This document shows positions 6,980 through 15,684 of a DNA stretch of 64,000 nt, one piece after another (within the stretch, counting starts at the first letter, position 1; each line of letters opens with the position of its first letter). Both the position numbers and the translations under genes were made by a program. The DNA lies in contig NZ_CP094534.1 in the NCBI RefSeq assembly GCF_022811645.1, positions 1,302,001 through 1,366,000 of the forward strand. The letters run 5' to 3'. The stretch comes from Hymenobacter monticola (lineage in GTDB: Bacteria; Bacteroidota; Bacteroidia; Cytophagales; Hymenobacteraceae). The notes below the pieces were generated by a model. That model was not told where the DNA came from. It searched no databases and saw only the letters and a list, made by a program, of their open reading frames with translations.

Positions 6980-9547
6980 CTATTCCTTCACCACGCGCTG
7001 GCGCAGCACCTGGCCGGCCACGGTGGCGGTGAGGGTGTAGGCACCGGCCGGGGCCACGGGCTGCACCAGCAGCGGGGCCGCGCCGGGGGCCACTTCCTGG
7101 CGCCACACCTCGCGGCCCAGGCCGTCGAGCAGGCGCAGGGTGGCGGTGGTAGCGCTGGGGTGCGTGAGGGCCACGGTCAGGCTCGGGCCGAACTGCGTGG
7201 GGTAGGCGGCGAAGGCGGGCGCGGCGTCCTCAAAGGTCAGCTTGTGGGGGCCGAAGTAGCGGGGCTCGCCGGGGGTGCGGTCGTCCTGGCGCAGGCGGTA
7301 GTAGCGCAGGCCGGCTTTGCCCGCGCTGGCGTCCACAAAACGGTAGGTGCGGGCGGTGCTGCTGTTGGCCCCTTCCGCCGCTACGAAGCCAATTTCGCGG
7401 AAGGTCTGGCCGTCCGTCGAGACTTCGATGCCGAAGCCGCGGTTGTCCTTTTCGGTGGCGGTGGTCCAGGTCAGCACGGCGTTGCGGCCCTGGCGCTCGG
7501 CTTGAAAGGCGGTGAGGCCCACCGGCAGCGGCGCGTTGATATCGCCCAGCGTCCAGCGCGAGAAACCGTCCACGCGGTTGAGCACGGCGTAGCCGGTGCC
7601 GGCGGGTGTGCCCGCGCCGGCGCTGCTCACGCCCTTGTTCACCCAGGTCACGCCCCCGTTGCTCGACTTGAAGAAGCGCAGGTTGCTGCGGCTGATGCCA
7701 TTGAGCTCGTGGTCGAGGTAGCGCAGGGTCAGGGCCAGGTCGAGGCCGGTGAGTACGTCGGCGTCAATGTCGTAGTAGCGCAGGATGCCCTGGCGGCCGC
7801 CCGCACCCACCGGTGCCGTGCCCGTGATGCGCGTCACGAAAGTGGCGCCGGGCAGGGTCGAGCCATTGGCGGGCAGCATTTCGAGGCCCACGCCGCCGAA
7901 GTCTTCCAGGGTGCCGGCAGTGGGCGTGCGGTTCACTTCCACGCGGCCCAGCACGTAGCTGGCATCGGTTTCGCTCAGGTTGGCCAGGCGGTCGAGCGTG
8001 AGGCTGTAGCGGCCGGTGGCCAGCACCCCCTGCAGCATCTGCACGCCGTTGTAGACGGTGGCGTTGTTGGTGAGGGTTTTGGTGCCCGTGCCGTTCACTT
8101 CCAGGTTGAAGTAGAGGCCGCCGCTCACGGTCTGGGGGCCGGTGCCGGTCAGTTTCACCTTGCCCGTGGAGCAGGTGAACTGGCCCGTATTGGTCATGTT
8201 GCCCCGGATTTCAATGTCGCCCAGCGTCTGGGCAAAGGTGCCGGAGTTGATGAAGTTGCCGGTGATGAGCATGTCGCCGCCGGTGTGGTTCAGAATGCCC
8301 GCGTTGGTGAGGTTGCCCTGCACGATGGTCAGGCCGTTTTCCACCACCATCAGCTGCCCGCTGCTCACCGCAAACGAGCCCAGCACGGTGGTGGCGCGGC
8401 TTACCAGGCTGTTTACGCCGCTGGTGCCGGTGTTGCTCACGCCCGACACGGTGTTGCCCGACAGCTCGTTGCGCCCGGCATCGACGCCAAACGCGGTGAG
8501 GGCCGCCGAGCTCGTGCCCGTCAAGCTCACGTTGCTCACCGTGTTGCCCGTCACCTCGTTGGTGAGGCTGGTGCTGCTGCCGCAGTTCATCACGATGCCG
8601 CGGAAGCTCTGCGTGCCGGCATTCGTCCAAGTGCCGACCGTAGCGTTTGCCGCCTGCCCGCCAATCACGTTGTTCGACACCAGCGCGTCGTTGGCGCCGC
8701 TGCCGGGGCCGAAGTCGATGCCGGTTTGGGCGGTGGTGGGCACCGAGGACGCGTTGTAGTAAATGCTGTTGTTGCTGATGGTCCAGGCGTCGCCGTTGCC
8801 GGCCGCCACCAGCACGCCGGTGCGGGTGAAGTTGGACAGCTCGTTGCGCGTGAGAGCGAAGCCGTCGTTGGTGCCGCCGCCCGCGTTGGCCGCGTACACC
8901 AGGTTGGCGGGCAGCTGCGAGGGATTGGCGTTGTACACGAAGCTTTGCGTGAGGGTGTTGTAGTCGTTGCCGGTGCTGGCACCGTCGCCCACCACCACTA
9001 CGCCGCTGGTGAAGGAAGAAGCCGCGCCGCGCACCAGGATTTCGCTGGCCGTGTTGTGCGAGGCATCGCCGCTGAACACCAGTGTGGGCGCCAGCTGGCT
9101 GGTTTGGCGCAGGGTAAGGGCGCGCGTGCTGCCAGTGGTGCCGTTGGTGCTGTTGTTGCCGCTGAGCGTGACGTAGGCACTGCCCGCCCCGAAGGTAAAC
9201 GTGCCGTTGATGATGGGCGTTGCGCCCGCGCCGGGCTTGATGGTGAGCGTGTTGGTGGCTGTGCCGGTGATGGTCACCAGCACATCTTCCGAGTACGAGC
9301 CGCTGAGCAGCTGCACCTCGTAGGACTGCGTGAGCGGCGAGGGAATGGCCGCCAGCGCCTGGGTGATGGTGGCATAGTTGGCCTGCCCATTGCCGACGGT
9401 GATGATGACGGCCGCTTGGGCGCGGATGCCAAGTAGCAGCAGCCCGGTTAGCAGCAGGGCCACCACCTGCCAGCGGCGGCGCTCCCACCACGGGAGCGTA
9501 GGCAAAGGACCAAAAGCATGAATGGTCGAGGGTAGGGGTTGTTTCAT
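6980..9547 (-). CDS. Secreted right-handed beta-helix protein with T9SS sorting domain
   Basis: 855 residues. A signal peptide (hydrophobic VVALLLTGLLLLGIRAQA) is followed from about residue 45 by Asn/Gly/Thr-rich repeats with recurring short strands (NNSIYYN, NNVIGG, TGNTVSNV), typical of a parallel beta-helix such as pectate-lyase-like or NosD-like proteins. A beta-sandwich region around residues 600-760 (VGLTAFQAERQGRNAVLTW) precedes a C-terminal type A sorting domain ending TLTATVAGQVLRQRVVKE. It should be exported by Sec, then across the outer membrane by the type IX system, and attached to the surface or released. The start at 9547 fits the signal peptide. Upstream is a 500-bp AT-rich island that may hold its control region. 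Ligand or substrate unknown. Confidence 0.85.
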   Translation of the reverse strand: MKQPLPSTIHAFGPLPTLPWWERRRWQVVALLLTGLLLLGIRAQAAVIITVGNGQANYATITQALAAIPSPLTQSYEVQLLSGSYSEDVLVTITGTATNTLTIKPGAGATPIINGTFTFGAGSAYVTLSGNNSTNGTTGSTRALTLRQTSQLAPTLVFSGDASHNTASEILVRGAASSFTSGVVVVGDGASTGNDYNTLTQSFVYNANPSQLPANLVYAANAGGGTNDGFALTRNELSNFTRTGVLVAAGNGDAWTISNNSIYYNASSVPTTAQTGIDFGPGSGANDALVSNNVIGGQAANATVGTWTNAGTQSFRGIVMNCGSSTSLTNEVTGNTVSNVSLTGTSSAALTAFGVDAGRNELSGNTVSGVSNTGTSGVNSLVSRATTVLGSFAVSSGQLMVVENGLTIVQGNLTNAGILNHTGGDMLITGNFINSGTFAQTLGDIEIRGNMTNTGQFTCSTGKVKLTGTGPQTVSGGLYFNLEVNGTGTKTLTNNATVYNGVQMLQGVLATGRYSLTLDRLANLSETDASYVLGRVEVNRTPTAGTLEDFGGVGLEMLPANGSTLPGATFVTRITGTAPVGAGGRQGILRYYDIDADVLTGLDLALTLRYLDHELNGISRSNLRFFKSSNGGVTWVNKGVSSAGAGTPAGTGYAVLNRVDGFSRWTLGDINAPLPVGLTAFQAERQGRNAVLTWTTATEKDNRGFGIEVSTDGQTFREIGFVAAEGANSSTARTYRFVDASAGKAGLRYYRLRQDDRTPGEPRYFGPHKLTFEDAAPAFAAYPTQFGPSLTVALTHPSATTATLRLLDGLGREVWRQEVAPGAAPLLVQPVAPAGAYTLTATVAGQVLRQRVVKE

Positions 9548-10007
9548 GATAATGGAGAAAAGGAATGAAGCGACTTTGCTGGCGTTGCAAGCCAACTACT
9601 ATCATCCTTGCGCTGCGAGCCGCTTGAGCAACCTGGCATAATTCAATTTATGCCTTAAGTCGCTCATTGAACCGGCTTTGCTCAAACTTTTAAGCAACCA
9701 AAGAAAATAGCATTTATCAAACTTATCACCTTCTCTATCAAACGGCAATAGCCTCTTCAAACATGGATTAGCATAGTCCTATTCATTGACTATTTTGTTT
9801 CCACGTTTCTATCGATTTCCAAATATTCTCCAATTATATTTTTATCATCCGGATAAAATAGTACATTTTTTTAAACTTTATCAGGCTTACGCGAAGCTGA
9901 ATTATCACAATGAGTTAAATATAATTTTTTCCATCAGACTCAAGGCTCAAATATAAACATTCGATAAGGCAGTGAATTATTGCTATTCTATTTACACGCA
10001 ATAGTGC
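9548..10007. other. AT-rich intergenic island
   Basis: This spacer is visibly AT-rich, especially about 9700-10000, with runs such as ATTATATTTTTATCATCC, against a window that is otherwise clearly GC-rich. No open frame with a credible start is present. It lies upstream of the T9SS beta-helix gene and downstream of the phosphatase gene, so it may be a long promoter/leader region or horizontally acquired DNA. Confidence 0.6.
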
Positions 10008-10050
10008 AAAAGCCCGTGCCATTCCCATCAGGAACAGTGCGGGCTTTTTG
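10008..10050 (-). terminator. Probable rho-independent terminator of the phosphatase gene
   Basis: Arms AAAAGCCCG (10008-10016) and CGGGCTTTT (10040-10048) form a 9-bp stem 19 bases past the stop codon of the minus-strand gene ending at 10069, with a T run on the minus-strand exit side. Confidence 0.7.
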
Positions 10051-10068
10051 AGCATAACGATGGACTAA

Positions 10069-10767
10069 CTACCGCTTGCCGATGGGGTAAGCCGGCTCGC
10101 AGTTGGGCACCGAAGTCAGTTCCCAAGTATCCAAGTTCAGGGCTGTGAGGTGGGCCAGCTCAGGGTTGTTGCGGTACACACAGCCCGTGTCGAGGCCCAG
10201 CGCGCCGGGGCGGGCGGCGGCTTTGCTGCGCACCTTGGCCGCGGCGGTGGGCACGTGGCCGTGCAGCAGGCGCTTGCCGGCCAGCCGCGAAGGGTCGTAC
10301 ACAAACTTTTTGGTGCTGAGCATGGTGGCGTAGTCGCGGCGCATCTCGGCGGGGGGCAGCGCGAAGTTGTAGCCGGCGTGCACCAGCACGAAATCGGGCA
10401 GCTCAATCTCAAAAGGCAGGGCGGCCAGCCAGTCAAGGTAGGGCTGCGGGATATTGGCCGCGCGCCGCACCCTGAAGCTGCGCAGCGTGGGCTGCCGGCC
10501 GCGCAGGCCTGCCCAGTCCCAGCTCCAGCGGTGGCGGGCGGCCGAAAGCAGGGCGTGGTCGTGGTTGCCGCGCAGGCAGCGCACCTGGTAGCCGCCGGCC
10601 TGCAGCTGCATCAGGTAGTCGAGCACGCCGCGGCTGTCGGGGCCTTTGTTCACGTAGTCGCCCAGCAGGTAAAGCTCGTCCGTTTTGGCGAGTTGCAACT
10701 CTTCTTCCACGAGGCGGCGGAAGGTGTGCAGGCAGCCGTGCAGGTCGGAAGCAGCGAAGCGGCGCAT
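10069..10767 (-). CDS. PPP-family metallophosphoesterase (serine/threonine phosphatase or ApaH/PrpE-like)
   Basis: 232 residues with the calcineurin-like metal-site motifs in order: DLHG (residues 8-11), GDYVNKG (36-42), GNHDH (67-71), HAGYN and GHVPT. It should be a cytosolic dinuclear-metal phosphatase that acts on phosphoproteins or dinucleoside polyphosphates; the sequence does not say which. The motif GDxVDRG reads GDYVNKG here, so the second-shell Asp is Asn and the phosphate-contacting Arg is Lys; the primary metal ligands are intact. The start at 10767 places the first motif eight residues in, as is usual; the frame is open upstream without coding character. It is followed by a terminator-like stem. 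Confidence 0.88.
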   Translation of the reverse strand: MRRFAASDLHGCLHTFRRLVEEELQLAKTDELYLLGDYVNKGPDSRGVLDYLMQLQAGGYQVRCLRGNHDHALLSAARHRWSWDWAGLRGRQPTLRSFRVRRAANIPQPYLDWLAALPFEIELPDFVLVHAGYNFALPPAEMRRDYATMLSTKKFVYDPSRLAGKRLLHGHVPTAAAKVRSKAAARPGALGLDTGCVYRNNPELAHLTALNLDTWELTSVPNCEPAYPIGKR

Positions 10768-10857
10768 GGGCGTTTTGGGTGAGGAAGGGCAAAAAAGAAC
10801 GTCATACAGCGCTGACACGCTGCATGACGTTCTGGAGTTAATCTTTGTGGCCTTGCG

Positions 10858-11082
10858 CTAGTGCCCGCCGCCGTAGGCCGGCTGGTCGAGCTGCGGCTTG
10901 TCGGTGTTGCGGTTGGGGTGGCGCTGGCCGGCGTCGAGGGCCTCTTGTTCGAGGCGGGCCTGGGTGGCCTCGTCCAAGTCACTTACGGGCAGGTCGCCGG
11001 TGCCTTTGGGCAGGCCTTCGCCGGCGGGAGCGCCGTGGTTTTCACCGGACTGTTGGTTGGTGTTATTGCTTTTGTAGGGCAT
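10858..11082 (-). CDS. Small hydrophilic protein, disordered
   Basis: 74 residues, MPYKSNNTNQQSGENHG at the start and PAYGGGH at the end, rich in Asn, Gln, Gly, Asp and Pro with one short helical stretch (LDEATQARLEQEALDAG). No hydrophobic core or signal peptide. I do not recognise it, but clean ATG start, composition and the similar neighbour at 11156-11659 support a real gene. Such proteins in Hymenobacter-like bacteria may relate to stress, which is only inference. Confidence 0.6.
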   Translation of the reverse strand: MPYKSNNTNQQSGENHGAPAGEGLPKGTGDLPVSDLDEATQARLEQEALDAGQRHPNRNTDKPQLDQPAYGGGH

Positions 11083-11155
11083 GATGAAGGAAGTTAAAAT
11101 GTGGAAAATGCGGAAGGATTTTTAACGTCGGTTCTGCGCTGCCAAAAGCCGGAGC

Positions 11156-11659
11156 TTACTGGTCGATGGCCGTATCGGCGGCGTTCGGGTCGTTGAGCTC
11201 GGCATTGGTATCGGTGCCGGTGATGGGCTTGATGGGGCGGGGCTCCATCTGGCCCATGCCCACGCGGGAGTTGGGGTTCAGCATCTCATCTACGCCGGGA
11301 CGGCGGTCGTGTAGGTCCAAATCATCGACGGGGCGGCCACTGGGCTCAATGGTGTCGGTGAGGTCGTCGTCGGCGGGCAGGTCCTGGTTTTCGCGGCCGG
11401 CGCGGCCCTCGTCGTTCGAGCGAATGTTGTCGGGCGGCGGGGCCATGGAATCGGCCGTTTCGTTTACGCCCAGGGCCGTTTCGCCACCCGAGGTGTCGGA
11501 GCCGAAGCCTTCTTTGCCGTCGCGGTTGCCGAAGCCGCCGCGCGCCGCTTCGTTCTTGGGCGGGTCGGCGTTGGGAATGTGGTGGCCGGCTTCCATCTCT
11601 TCGTTGGTGGTGTCGTCATTGATGACGCGAATAGGGCGGTTGTTGGGGTCGATGGCCAT
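11156..11659 (-). CDS. Acidic, intrinsically disordered protein
   Basis: 167 residues, strongly acidic and poor in large hydrophobics. It starts MAIDPNNRPIRVINDDTT and contains repeated Asp/Asn/Gly-rich segments (GNRDGKEGFGSDTSGG; LPADDDLTDTIEPSG). No domain is recognised. It sits 73 bp upstream, on the same strand, of the small hydrophilic gene at 10858-11082, so the two may be cotranscribed. A desiccation- or stress-protective role would fit the composition but is speculative. Confidence 0.65.
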   Translation of the reverse strand: MAIDPNNRPIRVINDDTTNEEMEAGHHIPNADPPKNEAARGGFGNRDGKEGFGSDTSGGETALGVNETADSMAPPPDNIRSNDEGRAGRENQDLPADDDLTDTIEPSGRPVDDLDLHDRRPGVDEMLNPNSRVGMGQMEPRPIKPITGTDTNAELNDPNAADTAIDQ

Positions 11660-11808
11660 TTTCTTAGGGTGTGAGGGTGCGAGGGTATGGGGGTGGGAAG
11701 TGGCGTAGGAAAATGTGTACTTTGGTTTGGCTGTTTGGGTTGTGCTTTGCCCGCCGCGCCGGCCGCGTCCCCCTTATACGCTTTCCCTTTACTTTCCTTC
11801 CTTGAACC

Positions 11809-12057
11809 ATGTGGACTGAAACCGACAACAGCCTGCACCGCAGCTTCCGCTTCGCCGACTTTAAAACGGCCTTCGCCTTCCTCACCGACGTAGCCGCCGA
11901 AGCCGAGCGGCTCGACCATCACCCCTGGTTCAGCAACGAATACAACGTGGTAGAATTCCGCCTGCGCACCCACGACGCCGGCAACGCCGTGACCCGGCGC
12001 GACCACCGGTTGGCCGCAGCCATCGATGCGGTGGCGGCGCGGCATGGGGCGGAGTAG
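11809..12057 (+). CDS. 4a-hydroxytetrahydrobiopterin dehydratase (pterin carbinolamine dehydratase)
   Basis: An 82-residue protein of the PCD/DCoH fold. It dehydrates 4a-hydroxytetrahydropterin so the cofactor of aromatic amino acid hydroxylases can be recycled. The active-site histidines are recognisable: HHP at residues 37-39 and the THD motif at 54-56, followed by the conserved RRDHRLAAAID helix. It is slightly shorter than typical 95-110-residue family members because it begins close to the first helix. No aromatic amino acid hydroxylase gene is in the window. The ATG at 11809 is the natural start. Confidence 0.88.
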   Translation: MWTETDNSLHRSFRFADFKTAFAFLTDVAAEAERLDHHPWFSNEYNVVEFRLRTHDAGNAVTRRDHRLAAAIDAVAARHGAE

Positions 12058-12285
12058 GGAGGAGGGTACCTATTATGGCGAGGTGTAGGCTAAGCAATCT
12101 GCCCTGTCAACACCAAACACGCTCATTTGCGAGAAAGTCCCGGCCCTACACAGGGTCAGGCCTTTTGCGTTTCAAAAGGGCTTCGGCACATTAAATGGCC
12201 AGTCGCTGAGAACAGGACGGGTTGCTTCGGCGGCGCCTCGCCATGCCAGAGCCTAATCCACCATTCCGCCAATCCACCAACCCGC

Positions 12286-12293
12286 TACCTTTG
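12286..12293 (+). promoter_or_regulatory. TAnnTTTG -7 promoter element for rsmI
   Basis: TACCTTTG lies only four bases before the rsmI ATG at 12298, so transcription would begin at or next to the start codon, implying a leaderless mRNA. The 240 bp between the preceding gene and rsmI contain no gene; a small CCTTTTG/CAAAAGG hairpin lies at about 12161-12179. Confidence 0.6.
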
Positions 12294-12297
12294 CGCC

Positions 12298-13074
12298 ATG
12301 CCCAACACGGTTCTGTACCTCGTGCCCACGCCCATCGGCAATCTGGAAGATATTACGCTGCGGGCCATCCGTATTCTGGGCGAAGTGGGCACTGTGCTTT
12401 GCGAAGACACCCGCACCAGCGGCCGCCTCATGCAGCACCTGGGCCTGAAAAAGCCGCTCCTCTCCTACCACCTGCACAACGAGCACCAGCAAGTGCCGCG
12501 CCTGCTGGCCCGCCTGGAGCAGGGCGAAACCATGGCCCTGGTATCGGACGCCGGCACGCCCGGAATTTCCGACCCTGGGTTTCTGTTGGTGCGGGAGTGC
12601 TTGGCCAAAGGCCTGGGCGTGGAGTGCCTGCCCGGCGCCACGGCCTTCGTGCCGGCGTTGCTGAAGTCGGGCTTCGGGGCCGAGCGGTTCACGTTCGAGG
12701 GCTTTTTGCCAGTGAAAAAGGGACGGCAAACGCGCCTGGCGCAATTGGCAACGGAGACGCGCACCATGATTTTCTACGAGTCGCCGCACCGCATCGTGAA
12801 AACCCTGGGCCAGTTGGCCGAAGTGCTGGGCCCCACCCGCCCGGCTTCGGTCAGCCGCGAATTGACTAAATTGTTTGAGGAAACCGTGACCGGTACGCTG
12901 GCCAGCCTGGAAGCTGACTTCGCGGCCCGGCCCGCTATTAAAGGAGAAATTGTCGTTGTCGTCGAAGGAAACCTTGCCCCGCCCGCCCGCGAGCCCCGCC
13001 CCGGCCGCGAAGACCGAAACCGCCGCCCCGCCGACGAGGCCGATGACGACCTCGACCCCGACGGCGACGACTAG
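12298..13074 (+). CDS. rsmI: 16S rRNA (cytidine(1402)-2'-O)-methyltransferase RsmI
   Basis: SAM-dependent methyltransferase of the tetrapyrrole-methylase fold that 2'-O-methylates C1402 in the ribosomal decoding centre. The 258-residue protein shows the family blocks TPIGNLEDITLRA at the N-terminus, CEDTRTSG, SDAGTPGISDPG, the FEGFLPVKKGRQ segment and FYESPHRI. The last 35 residues (after VVVVEGN) are a Pro/Arg/Asp-rich extension that overlaps the start of lnt. The ATG at 12298 is chosen because it opens directly into the conserved N-terminus and follows a TAnnTTTG element; the frame is open 57 codons further upstream but not coding-like. Confidence 0.95.
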   Translation: MPNTVLYLVPTPIGNLEDITLRAIRILGEVGTVLCEDTRTSGRLMQHLGLKKPLLSYHLHNEHQQVPRLLARLEQGETMALVSDAGTPGISDPGFLLVRECLAKGLGVECLPGATAFVPALLKSGFGAERFTFEGFLPVKKGRQTRLAQLATETRTMIFYESPHRIVKTLGQLAEVLGPTRPASVSRELTKLFEETVTGTLASLEADFAARPAIKGEIVVVVEGNLAPPAREPRPGREDRNRRPADEADDDLDPDGDD

Positions 13075-14746
13075 CCTGCTGCGGCTGCGCACGCCCGTGC
13101 TGGCCGTGCTGGGCGCGCTGCTGCTGAGCGGCGGCTGGGCCCCGTGGCCTACGGCCTGGCTGGTGCCGCTGCTGTTCGTCGGCTGGCTGCCCTACCTCGT
13201 CATGGAGCGCAAGCTCACGCTGGAAGGCGCCCGCAAGGGCCGCGTGTTTGCCAGCACCTACCTCATGTTGGTGCTGTGGAACGCCCTCACCACCTGGTGG
13301 GTAAGCTACGCCGAGCTGGCTGCCGGCATTGCCGCCGTGGTGCTGAACGCGCTGCTGATGTGCCTTCCCCTCATGGCCTTCCGCCAAACCAAGAAGCGCC
13401 TGGGCAACCGTTGGGGCTACCTGTCGCTGCCGGTGTACTGGATTGCATTTGAGCAGCTGCACCTGCACTGGGACATCACCTGGCCCTGGCTCACGCTGGG
13501 CAATGGCTTTGCAGCCGCACCGCAGTGGGTGCAGTGGTATGAGTACACGGGCTTCCTGGGCGGCTCGGTGTGGGTATGGGCGGTGAACCTGTTGCTGTTT
13601 TTCTGGCTGGTCTCGAAAGAAGCAAAGGCCAAAGCCAGAGACATGGAACCTGCTGATTTGCCAAATGATGGCAGCAGTGCTCCACTTTTCACTGTCAAGC
13701 TTCTGACGCCTCTTTTAGTCATTTTTCTGCCCATTGCCCTGTCGTACTTCATCGGGGCCACTTACCAGGAAAAAGGCCCCACGGCCGAAGTCATCGTGGT
13801 GCAGCCCAACCTCGACCCCTACGTGGAGAAGTTTGAGGGCGGCGCGCAGTTTGTGCCTTACGACGAGCAGTTGACGCGCCTGCTAAAACTCTCGGAGCAG
13901 AAGCTGACGCCGGAAACCCGCCTCATCATCTGGCCCGAAACGGCGTTGGAAGAGCCCTATTGGGAGAATACGATTGAAAGCAACCCCAAAATCCGCCGCG
14001 TGCGGGCCTGGCTGGCGCGGCACCCCGGCGTGGCTTTGCTCACGGGCATCACCACCCTGGGCTCTTACCCCAACAAGGAAGCGGCCAGCGAAACGGCCCG
14101 CTACCGCGACGACCTTGGCTACTACGACTTCTTCAATTCGGCTGCCTACTTTGCCGATGCCGCGGCGCCCGTGGCCCTCTACCACAAGTCGCGCCTCGTG
14201 CCCGGCGTGGAGAAGATTCCGCCGGTGCTGGTTGCCATCGTGTCGCACATCGACCTGGGCGGCACCGTGGGCAGCGTGGGCAGCCAGGCCGACCGCACGG
14301 TGTTTGCCGCACCGGCCAACGCGCCCGCTTTGCGCCTGGCCCCCATCATCTGCTACGAGTCCATTTACGGCGATTTTGTGGGCGAATACGCCCGCAACGG
14401 CGCCACCCTGCTGGGCCTGCCCACCAACGACGCCTGGTGGCACGACTCGCCCGGCTACCGGCAGCTGCTGAGCTACGGCCAGCTGCGCTGCATCGAGACG
14501 CGCCGCGACCTGGCCCGCTCGGCCAACACGGGCTTCACCGGCTTCATCAACCAGAAAGGCGAAATCACCCAACGCGAAACGGCCTGGATTCCGACATCCA
14601 GCCGCGCCACGGTGCATCTCAACACGGAGACGACGTTCTACGTCCGCTTCGGCGAACTGATTGGCCGCGGGGCGCAGCTTGCGGCGGTGCTGCTTTTGGT
14701 GGTGGCTGTGGTGGTGGGCTGGCGCCGAAAGCAGGCCGCGGCGTAG
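13043..14746 (+). CDS. lnt: Apolipoprotein N-acyltransferase
   Basis: Inner-membrane enzyme that adds the third acyl chain to the N-terminal cysteine of lipoproteins. About six hydrophobic segments occupy residues 15-225 and one closes the C-terminus, bracketing a nitrilase-like periplasmic domain. The Glu-Lys-Cys triad is visible: IIWPETALEE, YHKSRLVPGVEK and ICYESIYG. Length 567 residues is normal. The start is uncertain: the ATG at 13043 overlaps rsmI by 32 bp, while an in-frame TTG at 12950, preceded by AAGGAG, would extend the overlap to 125 bp and add a Pro/Ser/Thr-rich leader of 31 residues. Translational coupling with rsmI is likely. Confidence 0.93.
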   Translation: MTTSTPTATTSLLRLRTPVLAVLGALLLSGGWAPWPTAWLVPLLFVGWLPYLVMERKLTLEGARKGRVFASTYLMLVLWNALTTWWVSYAELAAGIAAVVLNALLMCLPLMAFRQTKKRLGNRWGYLSLPVYWIAFEQLHLHWDITWPWLTLGNGFAAAPQWVQWYEYTGFLGGSVWVWAVNLLLFFWLVSKEAKAKARDMEPADLPNDGSSAPLFTVKLLTPLLVIFLPIALSYFIGATYQEKGPTAEVIVVQPNLDPYVEKFEGGAQFVPYDEQLTRLLKLSEQKLTPETRLIIWPETALEEPYWENTIESNPKIRRVRAWLARHPGVALLTGITTLGSYPNKEAASETARYRDDLGYYDFFNSAAYFADAAAPVALYHKSRLVPGVEKIPPVLVAIVSHIDLGGTVGSVGSQADRTVFAAPANAPALRLAPIICYESIYGDFVGEYARNGATLLGLPTNDAWWHDSPGYRQLLSYGQLRCIETRRDLARSANTGFTGFINQKGEITQRETAWIPTSSRATVHLNTETTFYVRFGELIGRGAQLAAVLLLVVAVVVGWRRKQAAA

Positions 14747-14864
14747 AGACGTAACATATTGCGTCTCGTCGTTGAACGACTCGCGCTGCACAAACGCGCT
14801 GTGCCGTTTCCACAAACAACTAAACAACATCAGCAACGACAAGACGCAACATGTTGCGTCTCTA
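14743..14864. repeat. Inverted repeat with GAGACG..CGTCTC palindromic ends
   Basis: Both ends of this spacer carry near-palindromes (AGAGACGTAACATATTGCGTCTC at the left, shorter core GACGCAACATGTTGCGTC at the right), so they can fold singly or pair with each other. It lies between lnt and the inositol phosphatase gene. Confidence 0.8.
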
Positions 14865-14872
14865 CTTTCTAT

Positions 14873-15679
14873 ATGACACCCCTCGACTTCACCCAACTCT
14901 CCCACAACGTGGCCGCCCTGTGCCGCAGCACGGCCGAATTCATCCGCCAGGAAGCCACTGTGTTTGACCGCGCCAAGATTGAGCACAAGGGCCTGCACGA
15001 CCTCGTGAGCTACGTGGACCAGGAAACCGAGCGTCGCCTCGTGGCCGGCCTGCGCGAGCTGCTGCCCCAGGCCGGCTTCATCACCGAGGAAGGCACCGCC
15101 GGGCCCGATTCACAGAGCGAGGAGTTCACCTGGATAATCGACCCGCTCGACGGCACCACCAACTTTGTGCACGGCCTGCCGGTGTATTCCATCAGCGTGG
15201 GCTTGCTGCACGGGGCCGAGCTGGCGGTGGGCGTGGTGCAAGAGGTGAGCCGCGACGAGAGCTTCCGGGCCGTGCGCGGCGGCGGCGCTTTTTGCAACGA
15301 CCATCCCATCCACGTCACCGACGTGACCGACCTACACAGCTCGCTCATCGCCACCGGTTTCCCCTATAAGGATTTTGGCAAGCTCGATTCCTTCCTGCAA
15401 ATCCTGGGCGCGTTCATGACGCGCAGCCACGGCGTCCGCCGCTTGGGCTCGGCCGCCGTCGATTTGGCCTACGTGGCCGCCGGGCGCTGCGAGGCGTTCT
15501 TTGAGTTCAACCTGAATTCTTACGATGTAGCGGCCGGCATTCTGTTGGTGCGCGAGGCTGGCGGCCATGTCACCCAGTTTCTGACGGATGGCGACCCGCT
15601 ATTTGGGCGCGAGCTGGTAGCCAGCAACGGGCACTTGCACCAGCAGGTGCAGGGCGTGATTGGCGAGTTCTGGCAGTAA
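14873..15679 (+). CDS. suhB: Inositol-1-monophosphatase family protein (SuhB-like)
   Basis: Mg2+-dependent phosphatase of the IMPase/FBPase superfamily, acting on inositol phosphates or a related sugar phosphate in the cytosol. The 268-residue protein has the three metal-binding elements: EEG (72-74), IDPLDGTTNFVH (89-100) and the C-terminal SYDVAAG motif (WDxAAG in most family members, so the Trp is Tyr here). The ATG at 14873 opens directly into family sequence; an upstream in-frame start would run through the repeat. It may be cotranscribed with lnt. SuhB also affects rRNA transcription in enterobacteria, but that cannot be inferred here. Confidence 0.9.
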   Translation: MTPLDFTQLSHNVAALCRSTAEFIRQEATVFDRAKIEHKGLHDLVSYVDQETERRLVAGLRELLPQAGFITEEGTAGPDSQSEEFTWIIDPLDGTTNFVHGLPVYSISVGLLHGAELAVGVVQEVSRDESFRAVRGGGAFCNDHPIHVTDVTDLHSSLIATGFPYKDFGKLDSFLQILGAFMTRSHGVRRLGSAAVDLAYVAAGRCEAFFEFNLNSYDVAAGILLVREAGGHVTQFLTDGDPLFGRELVASNGHLHQQVQGVIGEFWQ

Positions 15680-15684
15680 TGGCC

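Noticed and set aside
12120..12240. Short resemblance to the 5' part of RNase P RNA (GAGAAAGTCCCGG ... CAGGG)
   Set aside because: Only one short block is similar; the spacer is about 240 bp and lacks the conserved 3' elements and room for a full molecule.
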